Source: CALFVT01 sp039989855 (GTDB taxonomy: Bacteria; Pseudomonadota; Alphaproteobacteria; Caulobacterales; Maricaulaceae). Taken from it: a DNA stretch of 64,000 bases. The stretch lies in the NCBI GenBank assembly GCA_039989855.1, contig JBDXGZ010000008.1:124001-188000 (forward strand), in the 5' to 3' direction. The translations under genes and the position numbers were made by a program. Positions 1-7,496 of this stretch are shown here, one piece after another. The notes below the pieces were generated by a model, which saw only the letters and a program-made list of their open reading frames with translations, searched no databases and was not told the origin of the DNA. The first letter of the stretch is position 1. Each line of letters starts with the position of its first letter.

Positions 1-653
1 ATTTAATTTTAAAGGCGGCACGGACTTTTTTCACTTATAAAAAAATAGCACCTCAAGGGCATTTTCACCTCGAAAAAAACTTACCGCTCGCCTCTGGTAT
101 TGGTGGGGGGAGTGCTGACGCGGCGGCGGCTTTGAGGTTGCTGCAGGCGGCATATGGCGCGGACGGCCTCGATATGATGTCAATATGTGAAAAAATAGGC
201 GCTGATGTGCCGGTTTGCTTTCTTTCACAAACGTCTCACATGCGCGGAATTGGGGAAGATGTTGAAGTGAAGTCTGGAATGGGCAGCATAGCGGCTCTCT
301 TGGTTAATCCGGGTTTTGCTGTGTCTACCGCGCGCATATTTAAGGCATTTGACGCAGCGCCAAAAAAGAAAGACCCGCGTCCGCAAACATGGTGTGGTGA
401 TCTCTTGAAAACAACAAGCTTTGGTCGAAATGATTTGCAAGATATAGCTATGTTTTTGAGGCCTGAAATCAAGGAGCTTATAGGAAAATTAGCCCATTTG
501 CCTCAGAGTAAACTGGCGCGAATGTCTGGATCAGGCGCGACATGTTTCGCGCTGTTTGAGACTCAAGAGCAAGCGCGTGCCGCGAAAGATATCATATGTC
601 GAGACCATCCTGACTATTGGTGCATTGAAACCATATTAGGAGGCCTATCATGA
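1..653 (+). CDS. ispE: 4-diphosphocytidyl-2-C-methyl-D-erythritol kinase, 3' part
   Basis: This is the C-terminal part of IspE, the GHMP-family kinase that phosphorylates CDP-methylerythritol with ATP in the cytosolic MEP pathway to isoprenoids. The frame (first full codon at base 3) is open from the window edge, so the true start lies upstream. The GHMP ATP-binding loop PLASGIGGGSADAAA is encoded at about 84-128. A second GHMP motif, MSGSGATCFALF, lies near the C-terminus. An internal TTG at 132 could be mistaken for a start but would cut off the ATP loop. The stop (TGA 651-653) overlaps the ATG of the next gene, with an AGGAGG at 638-643, so the two are translationally coupled. Product and partial status are secure from the motifs. 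Confidence 0.93.
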   Translation, partial: LILKAARTFFTYKKIAPQGHFHLEKNLPLASGIGGGSADAAAALRLLQAAYGADGLDMMSICEKIGADVPVCFLSQTSHMRGIGEDVEVKSGMGSIAALLVNPGFAVSTARIFKAFDAAPKKKDPRPQTWCGDLLKTTSFGRNDLQDIAMFLRPEIKELIGKLAHLPQSKLARMSGSGATCFALFETQEQARAAKDIICRDHPDYWCIETILGGLS

Positions 654-1678
654 TCCCTATAAGTCTCTATCTTGCCAGTTTAACATGTGTGATTTCGTTC
701 TTTTGTGTACGATTAGTCATCGGTGCTGGCGTCGCAGACATTCCTGTTAACCGCTCCAATCATACACAACCAACACCGACCGCAGGCGGACTGGGCGTTT
801 TGGGAGGTTTGTCAGCCGGACTTTTGGCTCTGTCTTTTTTAGGTCAAGGAGGCATGTTTTCAGAACTTTCGGTTTTGTTGTCATTGAGCTTCGCTATCGC
901 GCTCGTCGGACTTTACGATGATTTGTTTTCCCCACCGACGTTGATTAAGTTTGGTATATTTATTGGCATCATATTGCTGCTCATTGATTTTTTAGGGCCT
1001 GTGCAGCAATTCCCTATCGGGCAACATATTTTACAGCTCTCATTCTGGCTCGGAGTATTAGGGACGCTCTTGTGGGTTTTTGTTGTCGTAAACGGAGTCA
1101 ATTTTATGGACGGGGCAAATGGCTTAATGGTCGGGTCTATGGTGATTGCTTTCATCGGGCTAAGCCTTATGGGATATATTCTGGGCGCCCCGCAGACATT
1201 TTGGCTAGGACTGATTTGTGCATCCGCTTGGGCCGGGTTTTTGCCGATGAATTTACAACGCAAGGCTTTGATATTTTCAGGGGATGTTGGCGCGCTGAGT
1301 GCAGGCTTTCTCTTTGCCGGGGGCGTTTTGCTCTTGGCCTATGAAGTAGAATTTGCCGCATCTATTTGTCTTGGGGCTTTGTTAATCCTGCCCTTTTTAA
1401 CAGATGTTTTATTGACACTTTTGTGGCGCCTAACCCGTCGGCAAAATCTTTTAATGCCTCATCGCGATCATCTCTATCAAAGAGCAATTAGGTGTGGCGT
1501 TTCGCATGTAAAAATATCTTTGATCTATTACAGTGCATTTTTGTTATGTACGGTGATCGCCTTATTTATAACCAGCCAAGATCACGAGGTGATTTCTAAT
1601 GTCTTATTTATGATGATTATAATCTCAATATTGACCTATATTGTGGGTCATAAAGTTTGGCGAGTTGCCCGAGATTAA
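650..1678 (+). CDS. Glycosyltransferase family 4 (WecA/MraY-like) membrane sugar-phosphate transferase
   Basis: A 342-residue polytopic protein of the polyprenyl-phosphate N-acetylhexosamine-1-phosphate transferase superfamily. These enzymes transfer a sugar-1-phosphate from a UDP-sugar to undecaprenyl phosphate at the inner membrane, starting O-antigen, capsule or related glycan synthesis. Family motifs are visible: GLYDDLFSPPT (metal-binding Asp pair), NGVNFMDGANGL (NxxNxxDG), FSGDVGAL, and the cytoplasmic-loop motif MPHRDHLYQR that replaces the HIHH motif of MraY. About ten hydrophobic segments fill the rest. The start ATG overlaps the ispE stop (ATGA) and has AGGAGG six bases upstream. 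The C-terminus overlaps the convergent polyprenyl synthase gene by four bases. MraY itself is unlikely because this is not a mur cluster. The sugar substrate cannot be read from the sequence. Confidence 0.88.
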   Translation: MIPISLYLASLTCVISFFCVRLVIGAGVADIPVNRSNHTQPTPTAGGLGVLGGLSAGLLALSFLGQGGMFSELSVLLSLSFAIALVGLYDDLFSPPTLIKFGIFIGIILLLIDFLGPVQQFPIGQHILQLSFWLGVLGTLLWVFVVVNGVNFMDGANGLMVGSMVIAFIGLSLMGYILGAPQTFWLGLICASAWAGFLPMNLQRKALIFSGDVGALSAGFLFAGGVLLLAYEVEFAASICLGALLILPFLTDVLLTLLWRLTRRQNLLMPHRDHLYQRAIRCGVSHVKISLIYYSAFLLCTVIALFITSQDHEVISNVLFMMIIISILTYIVGHKVWRVARD

Positions 1679-2694
1679 TTAATCCGTTCGACGACAAAGC
1701 TCACAAGGTCTTGCAGCGTGTCGCGCCACGGGGATTTCGGGAACAGATCAAGGCCGTTACGGGCTTCACATGCAAATGTCTTGGCAAGATCAATCGTTGA
1801 CGTCAAAGCGCCCGTTTGCCGTAAGAGTGACACGGCGCGTTCAAGGTCGGTCTCGCTTTGGTCATGATCTACAATCACACGTTTCCAAAATATTTTCTCA
1901 TCTTCGCTTGCGGCTTTGTAGGCGCGAATGACGGGCAGGGTGACCTTACCTTCGCGGAAATCGTCACCAATAGATTTTCCGAGCGCACTTTCCATGCCCC
2001 CATAATCGAGCGCGTCGTCAACCAGTTGAAACGCCAGTCCGAGTTTCATACCATAGTCCCGCAGGGCGGCCCGCTCAGAGTGTGGCCGCTGCGCTATCAC
2101 GGGTGAGACCTCGGTCGCGGCGGCAAAGAGCGCCGCGGTTTTGGCTTTAATGACGCTCATATAGGCATCTTCAGTCATTTCAATATCGCGTAAGGCGGCG
2201 AGTTGTTGTACTTCGCCTTCGGCAATGACAGATGAAGCCGTCGATAAAATTCCGAGAGCTTCCATAGAGCCCGCTTCAACCATCAGGTTAAAGGCACGAG
2301 CAAAGAGGAAATCGCCCACAAGGATAGAGGCTGAATTACCCCAAATCAAATTGGCAGGTTTTTTGCCGCGCCGCAAAGCGCTTTCGTCGACCACATCATC
2401 ATGTAGTAAAGTCGCGCTGTGGATAAATTCAACGGCAGCGGCTAATTTGTGATGGGCGTCGCCGCCTTGATAACCGCAAAGTTGTGCCGTTGCGACCGTC
2501 AATAAAGGGCGCAAGCGTTTTCCGCCCGCCCCAACAAGATGTTCGGCCAAGTTTGGAATGAGCCCGACAGGACTGTCCATGCGTTCAATAATCAGCGCAT
2601 CGACCGCTTTCATGTCAGTTTTCGCGAGCGCCATGAGGCGTTGTGCGGGGGAGCTCACCACATCTACCGTAGTCTTTTGTGCAGGTATGGACAC
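1675..2694 (-). CDS. ispB: Polyprenyl diphosphate synthase (octaprenyl/decaprenyl type)
   Basis: A trans-prenyltransferase that adds isopentenyl diphosphate units to an allylic diphosphate to build the long isoprenoid tail of ubiquinone. The first aspartate-rich motif appears as LLHDDVVDESALRRG and the second as LVDDALDYGG, followed by GKSIGDDFREGKVTLP, which is typical of the family. Length (339 aa) is normal. The start is GTG at 2692-2694, with a purine-rich AAGGAA upstream on the minus strand. It is convergent with the preceding glycosyltransferase gene and overlaps it by four bases. Chain length (C40 or C50) cannot be fixed from sequence alone; ispB is given for the family. Confidence 0.92.
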   Translation of the reverse strand: MSIPAQKTTVDVVSSPAQRLMALAKTDMKAVDALIIERMDSPVGLIPNLAEHLVGAGGKRLRPLLTVATAQLCGYQGGDAHHKLAAAVEFIHSATLLHDDVVDESALRRGKKPANLIWGNSASILVGDFLFARAFNLMVEAGSMEALGILSTASSVIAEGEVQQLAALRDIEMTEDAYMSVIKAKTAALFAAATEVSPVIAQRPHSERAALRDYGMKLGLAFQLVDDALDYGGMESALGKSIGDDFREGKVTLPVIRAYKAASEDEKIFWKRVIVDHDQSETDLERAVSLLRQTGALTSTIDLAKTFACEARNGLDLFPKSPWRDTLQDLVSFVVERIN

Positions 2695-2872
2695 GTGATC
2701 TTGTTCCTTTATTCCTATCTCTTAGGTACGCGGCTAAACCCAAAGCGGCAAGCGATTTTCGAAATTATATAGCGAGTGTTATCGTCGCACATAATGAACG
2801 TAAAAGCGGGGCGGTTTAGCCGCATTGTGTGACTCTAAAACGGCGTGTAGTACACGAGTCGTAGGAGGGATT

Positions 2873-3913
2873 ATGATTGACGATGATGCAGGTTCGGAAG
2901 AAGCTTTAAGCTTGGGGTCTGACCAGGGTCGTAAAAAGCACTCAATAGACACCATTAAAACTGTGAGTTTGCGGTTGCTTATCTGGACGTTAGGGCTAGC
3001 GCTTGTGATAGCCTTAGGTCTTTACGGCTTGGCGGTTACAACAGGTAGGAGCGGAGCTGTTGGTCTGACCGTACTTTTTGCGATTCCCATTATAGTCGGG
3101 GCTCTTGGAGCCTATGTTTCTGAAATTAATAGGGCGAATACAGCTTACCGGACTGCCGCTTCTATCGGCGTTGCGGTTTTTGTATTGGGGGTCATCATAT
3201 TAAGAGAGGCGGTTATTTGCATTATCATGCTTGCGCCGATTTGGTTGCCTCTGCTTTTTATCGGCGCATTTTTTGTGCGAGTTTTGTTTAACCAAGATAC
3301 TAGACGCCGTAAGCTGTATAGCGTCAATTTTTTGGCTCTGCCGTTTTTAACCCTCATTATTGATGCTAATGTTGCGATGCCCATTGAAGGCCGCACCATC
3401 ACGCGCGAGGTCGTTGTGAACGCTCCTATCGATGTGGTTTGGAACCATTTACATGACATAGATAATATCGAAGCGGACGATGGTCGCTGGAACATTACGC
3501 AAGATGTTCTAGGCATGCCGCGCCCTGTTAAGGCTGAGACAGTGCATGCAACGCCACGTTCAATTCGGACGAATTACTGGAGCAAGGGTATTTGGTTTGA
3601 AGAACATATTACGGAAGCGGCGCCTAATGAGCGCCTACATTGGGAATTTGTCTATCCTGATGATAGCTTACGTCATAAAACCGATCCTCACCTTGATCCT
3701 AGAAGTCATTATTTTCACATTGATACGGGCGGCTTTGATCTCGAAAGTCTTGATGGTGAGACGACAGTTTTAAAGCTACGTACGAATTACATCATGCAAA
3801 CACCTGTGAATGGTTATAGCGCTTTGTGGGGAGAGTTTTTCCTCGGGGACATCCAAAACAATGTGTTGGCGACTGTCAAATCACGGAGTGAATCTTCGTT
3901 GGAAAGCAAGTAG
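2873..3913 (+). CDS. Membrane-anchored SRPBCC (START-like) domain protein
   Basis: A 346-residue protein with an N-terminal block of about four to five hydrophobic segments (roughly residues 25-170), then a C-terminal SRPBCC/polyketide-cyclase-like domain. The domain opens with REVVVNAPIDVVWNHLHD, the usual first strand and helix of the fold, and runs through WFEEHITEAAPNERLHWEF. Such domains bind hydrophobic ligands; nothing shows which one here. I place the start at ATG 2873, four bases after AGGAGG at 2863-2868, and not at the TTG at 2825, which has no ribosome site. The gene is a singleton between a minus-strand gene and a small plus-strand gene. The domain call is good; the function is unknown. 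Confidence 0.75.
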   Translation: MIDDDAGSEEALSLGSDQGRKKHSIDTIKTVSLRLLIWTLGLALVIALGLYGLAVTTGRSGAVGLTVLFAIPIIVGALGAYVSEINRANTAYRTAASIGVAVFVLGVIILREAVICIIMLAPIWLPLLFIGAFFVRVLFNQDTRRRKLYSVNFLALPFLTLIIDANVAMPIEGRTITREVVVNAPIDVVWNHLHDIDNIEADDGRWNITQDVLGMPRPVKAETVHATPRSIRTNYWSKGIWFEEHITEAAPNERLHWEFVYPDDSLRHKTDPHLDPRSHYFHIDTGGFDLESLDGETTVLKLRTNYIMQTPVNGYSALWGEFFLGDIQNNVLATVKSRSESSLESK

Positions 3914-3969
3914 GGCTTATCGCGACCATGTGAGGTGACGGTTATCCGCGTCTCATGTAAAGAGCTAAA

Positions 3970-4197
3970 ATGATCTGTATTATCCGAACCAATGATCCCG
4001 TGACGATCAGTTTTGCGCAAGCTGTCTTGAAAGACAGCCAGATCGAATCTTTTGTAATGGATCAACACATGAGCTTGATGGAAGGCTCGGTTGGTGCGAT
4101 TCCGCGCCGCTTAATGGTGATTGACGCTGATGAATTTGCCGCGCGTAGGGCTTTAACCTTAGCAGGGTTAGAAGATGAGCTGGTAAAGCCGTCATAA
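3970..4197 (+). CDS. DUF2007 family protein
   Basis: A 75-residue soluble protein matching the DUF2007 pattern: a start like ICIIRTNDPV, then SFAQAVLKD, then the MDQHMSLMEGSVGAIPRRLMV core, and a helix with ALTLAGL. The family has been called a putative signal-transducing protein, but no mechanism is established. In Caulobacter-type genomes a DUF2007 gene sits near the polyprenyl synthase and glyQS, as here, which supports an ancestral location. It lies 71 bases upstream of glyQ in the same direction and may share its transcript. Confidence 0.85.
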   Translation: MICIIRTNDPVTISFAQAVLKDSQIESFVMDQHMSLMEGSVGAIPRRLMVIDADEFAARRALTLAGLEDELVKPS

Positions 4198-4267
4198 AGG
4201 CTTGAAATTTGCTGCCGTGTGCGTATTCACTACACGGCAACACGCAATATTTCTTGGGACGGCCCCG

Positions 4268-5188
4268 ATGGCTAAATCTGGCAAAACACTTTCCTTTCAA
4301 GGTCTCATTCTGACCCTGCAAAATTACTGGGCTGAACAGGGGTGTGTGATCTTGCAACCGTTCGATACCGAAGTTGGGGCGGGGACGCTCCATCCTGCGA
4401 CTGTACTGCGCTCTCTCGGGCCAAAGCCGTGGAACGTGGCTTATGTGCAGCCCTCTCGCCGCCCTGCCGATGGGCGCTACGGGGAGAACCCAAACCGCTT
4501 GCAGCATTATTATCAGTTTCAAGTGATCATGAAGCCAAACCCGAAAAACCTGCAAGAGCTTTACCTTGGCTCTCTTGCGGCAATTGGGATTGATATGGAT
4601 TTGCACGATATTCGCTTCGTCGAAGATGATTGGGAAAACCCAACCGTCGGCGCGTGGGGTCTGGGCTGGGAAGTTTGGTGCGATGGTATGGAAGTCAGCC
4701 AATATACCTATTTCCAACAGGTCGGCGGCCTTGATGTTGACCTGGTCTCTGGCGAGCTAACTTACGGGCTTGAGCGCCTCGCGATGTATGTGCAAAATGT
4801 CGATAATGTTTACGACCTTGTGTTTACGGACGCTAACGAAGCCAACGGTACGCCCGAAGTGCTTTACGGCGATGTGTTCCACCAAAATGAGGTGCAGCAA
4901 TCGACCTATAATTTCGAGCATTCCAATAGCGAGAACATTTTAAAACGCTTTGAAATGGCCGAAGCGGAATGTCAGGCTTTACTTGACCTCGAGAAACCCT
5001 TGCCGCTCCCCGCGTATGAACATGCCCTCAAGGCTTCGCATTTGTTTAACCTTCTCGATGCACGCGGCGTGGTCAGCCCGACCCAGCGCCAAGAATATAT
5101 CAAACGCGTGCGTGACCTCGCCAAAGGCTGCGCCGACGCGCATGTCGAGGGTGAAAAAACCGTAAAAGAGAAAGCATGGAGCGTCTAA
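4268..5188 (+). CDS. glyQ: Glycyl-tRNA synthetase alpha subunit
   Basis: Catalytic (class II) subunit of the alpha2-beta2 glycyl-tRNA synthetase, which charges tRNA-Gly in the cytosol. The protein begins MAKSGKTLSFQGLILTLQNY and continues with QGCVILQPFDTEVGAGT and WNVAYVQPSRRPADGRYGEN, all hallmarks of GlyQ. From ATG 4268 it has 306 residues, near the usual 300 or so. An in-frame upstream extension to 4202 is not supported by homology or a ribosome site. The stop codon shares one base with the glyS ATG (TAATG at 5186-5190), so translation of the two subunits is probably coupled. Confidence 0.97.
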   Translation: MAKSGKTLSFQGLILTLQNYWAEQGCVILQPFDTEVGAGTLHPATVLRSLGPKPWNVAYVQPSRRPADGRYGENPNRLQHYYQFQVIMKPNPKNLQELYLGSLAAIGIDMDLHDIRFVEDDWENPTVGAWGLGWEVWCDGMEVSQYTYFQQVGGLDVDLVSGELTYGLERLAMYVQNVDNVYDLVFTDANEANGTPEVLYGDVFHQNEVQQSTYNFEHSNSENILKRFEMAEAECQALLDLEKPLPLPAYEHALKASHLFNLLDARGVVSPTQRQEYIKRVRDLAKGCADAHVEGEKTVKEKAWSV

Positions 5189-7395
5189 TGTCCGAGCTTT
5201 TTATTGAAATTTTTTCCGAAGAGATTCCTGCGCGTATGCAAGAAAAGGCGGGCGCAGATTTGGCTAAGGCCTTGACGGCTGGGCTCGTGAAAGCGGGGCT
5301 GAGCGTTGATAATGTGCAGAGCCTGACAGGGCCGCGCCGTCTTATATTTGTGGCGGACGTTCCTGTAAAATCACCTGATATTTCTGACGAGCGCAAGGGG
5401 CCGCGTGTCGGTGCGCCCGACCGTGCCCTCGAAGGCTTTATGAAAGCGGCGGGTCTGACCGATATTTCCCAAGCCGAAATTAAGGACGATAAAAAAGGGC
5501 AGTTCTATATTGCCAAGATTGAAAAAGCAGGACAGCCAAGCGCGGATATTGTCACAGCGCTCTTGCCAGAGATCATGGCGAACTTCCCTTGGCCGAAATC
5601 TATGAAATCAGGCAGCACAGCTTTCCGTTGGGTGCGTCCGCTGCAAGGCATTATCTGTCTGTTGGACGGGGATGTTGTTGACCTTACGGTTGGCGGCGTC
5701 ACGTCTGGCCGCACGACAAAAGGGCATCGTCGCCACGGGGCAGGGCCATTTACGGTCAAAGACTTTGCGGAGTATAAAACCCAGCTTGAGGGAGTCGGTC
5801 ACGTCGTTCTCGACGCCCAAGCCCGTAAGGATAAAATCCTCGCAGACGCCAAAGCTGTATGTGCCGCTAAGGGTTTGGAACTCGCGGAAGATATAGGTTT
5901 GCTGAATGAAGTCTCTGGCCTCGCAGAATGGCCCGTTGTGATTTTGGGCGACATGGACCCTGCGTTCTTAGAGCTGCCCGACGAAGTTATTCGCCTGACG
6001 CTGAAATCTCATCAAAAGACATTTACCGTGCGCGACCCGAAGACGGGTAGACTTGCGCCGCATTATATTATTGTCGCTAACCAAGTCGCCCCTGACGGCG
6101 GCGAGGCGATTAAAAAAGGCAACGGCAAAGTCATCTCGGCAAGGCTCTCTGATGCGCGCTTCTTCCAAACCGAAGACGCCAAGAAAAATCTCAAAAATTA
6201 TTACGGGCAGCTCGAAACCGTAGTGTTCCACAAAAAGCTCGGCACGATCCAAGATAAAGCCAAACGTATTGCGGCGCTTGCAGGTGTACTTGCCGAAGCA
6301 GTCGGCGCTGACCCTGACGTGGCGGAAAAGGCCGCGCGGCTTGCGAAATGTGATCTTGTGACGCAAACTGTGGTGGAGTTCACTTCCCTTGAGGGCCAAA
6401 TTGGCGCACTGATGTATGAGGCGGAAGGCGGCGACAAAGACATTGCCCTCGCCATTGAGCAGCATTATAAACCCAAAGGGCCAAGCGACGCTGTGCCGAC
6501 GAACCCCGTCGCCGTCGCCGTCGCCCTCGCGGATAAACTCGATAGTTTAGAGGGATTCTGGGCGATTGATGAAAAACCCACAGGCTCGAAAGACCCATTT
6601 GCGTTAAGGCGCGCGGCATTAGGCGTTGTGCGGATTGTTTTGGAGAATGGTCGTCGGTTGAACTTACGGGCTTATTTAATTGTTCATTTGGTTAATCAAA
6701 TTGTTAAAGATATTAAGATTGTGGAGGTGTTAGAGAAGTCTAAGGCTATTCGTGAAGCCTCAAATAATGGTTCTTTTTCATATGATGTTGCTGTGAAACT
6801 AATTAAAGCTAATCATGAAGAATTTAGGGCAGAGTTACGTAGATTGCACTCTAATGGATATGCTGAAACTCAAAGTTTAGTTGATGACCTCCTCGCTTTC
6901 ATCCTCGACCGCTTGAAAGTTTACCTCAAAGACAAAGGCGTCCGTCACGACCATATTGATGCGGTTCTCAATCAAGGCGGCGATGATCTCGTTGCTATCG
7001 TCAGTCGTATCGAAGCCCTGCAAGCGTTCCTCACCACCGATGACGGTGAGAACCTCATGGCGGGCTATAAGCGCGCGGCGAACATCTTGAAGGCTGAGGC
7101 TAAGAAGGGTGATTTGCCCACAGGTGCGCCGACGAATCCAGAGCAAGCCGAAGCGGTGGCGCTTTATGAGGCTTTACAGTCCGTGGCTCCTGCGATTGAT
7201 TCCGCGCTTGCAGGTGAAGATTATGCCCTCGCGATGCAAAATTTAGCCAAATTACGTGGCCCGATTGATGCATTTTTCGACCATGTGACAGTTATTTCAG
7301 ATGACAGCGCTGTCAAAGAAAACAACCTTAGACTCCTTTTACTTATTCGTGATACGGCGCGACAAATCGCGGATTTTGAAGCGATACAAGGATAG
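5188..7395 (+). CDS. glyS: Glycyl-tRNA synthetase beta subunit, with an AT-rich internal extension
   Basis: The beta subunit binds tRNA-Gly and is needed for activity with GlyQ. The N-terminus MSELFIEIFSEEIPARMQ is diagnostic and fixes the start at ATG 5188; ATG 5176 lies inside glyQ and adds only four residues. The central part shows LKSHQKTF and DARFFQTEDAKKNL, and the C-terminal anticodon-binding part shows DRLKVYLKDKGVRHDHIDAV. At 735 residues the protein is about 45 longer than the roughly 690 typical for the family. The excess lies near residues 490-565, where base composition drops sharply (see the separate entry). The frame is open throughout, so this is an insertion or replacement and not a frameshift. 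Confidence 0.96.
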   Translation: MSELFIEIFSEEIPARMQEKAGADLAKALTAGLVKAGLSVDNVQSLTGPRRLIFVADVPVKSPDISDERKGPRVGAPDRALEGFMKAAGLTDISQAEIKDDKKGQFYIAKIEKAGQPSADIVTALLPEIMANFPWPKSMKSGSTAFRWVRPLQGIICLLDGDVVDLTVGGVTSGRTTKGHRRHGAGPFTVKDFAEYKTQLEGVGHVVLDAQARKDKILADAKAVCAAKGLELAEDIGLLNEVSGLAEWPVVILGDMDPAFLELPDEVIRLTLKSHQKTFTVRDPKTGRLAPHYIIVANQVAPDGGEAIKKGNGKVISARLSDARFFQTEDAKKNLKNYYGQLETVVFHKKLGTIQDKAKRIAALAGVLAEAVGADPDVAEKAARLAKCDLVTQTVVEFTSLEGQIGALMYEAEGGDKDIALAIEQHYKPKGPSDAVPTNPVAVAVALADKLDSLEGFWAIDEKPTGSKDPFALRRAALGVVRIVLENGRRLNLRAYLIVHLVNQIVKDIKIVEVLEKSKAIREASNNGSFSYDVAVKLIKANHEEFRAELRRLHSNGYAETQSLVDDLLAFILDRLKVYLKDKGVRHDHIDAVLNQGGDDLVAIVSRIEALQAFLTTDDGENLMAGYKRAANILKAEAKKGDLPTGAPTNPEQAEAVALYEALQSVAPAIDSALAGEDYALAMQNLAKLRGPIDAFFDHVTVISDDSAVKENNLRLLLLIRDTARQIADFEAIQG
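6650..6885 (+). other. AT-rich in-frame segment inside glyS
   Basis: Counting by hand, bases 6661-6840 contain 58 G+C of 180 (about 32%), against 34 of 60 (57%) in the 60 bases before and 28 of 60 (47%) at 6901-6960. Codon choice also switches: TTA, AAT, AAA, ATT and GTT dominate here, while the flanks use CTC, GCC, GAC and CGC. The encoded stretch (about residues 490-565 of GlyS) is rich in Lys, Asn and Ile. It separates the LENGRRLNL and DLLAFILDRLKV motifs, which lie much closer together in typical GlyS. The composition shift is seen directly; an origin by insertion or recombination is inference. Confidence 0.7.
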
Positions 7396-7496
7396 ATTTA
7401 CCCGTCTTAAAACCGCATTGCGGCCGTGAAGGGAATTTTATTCTTCGTGTCGTAGATCGTCCGCTTTAGCTTTTCCGAACTGTGGGGAGATGAAGC

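Noticed and set aside
132..653. ispE starting at TTG 132
   Set aside because: The same frame is open to the window edge and encodes the GHMP ATP loop upstream, so this is an internal codon of a gene cut by the window.
2825..2872. Longer start for the SRPBCC protein
   Set aside because: The TTG at 2825 has no ribosome site, while ATG 2873 follows AGGAGG.
4007..4717. 236-residue open frame opposite glyQ
   Set aside because: It lies opposite glyQ and DUF2007, whose proteins match known families; its own translation has no recognisable motif.
6650..6885. Frameshift or pseudogene in glyS
   Set aside because: The frame stays open and the motifs on both sides are intact, so an in-frame insertion or replacement fits better.
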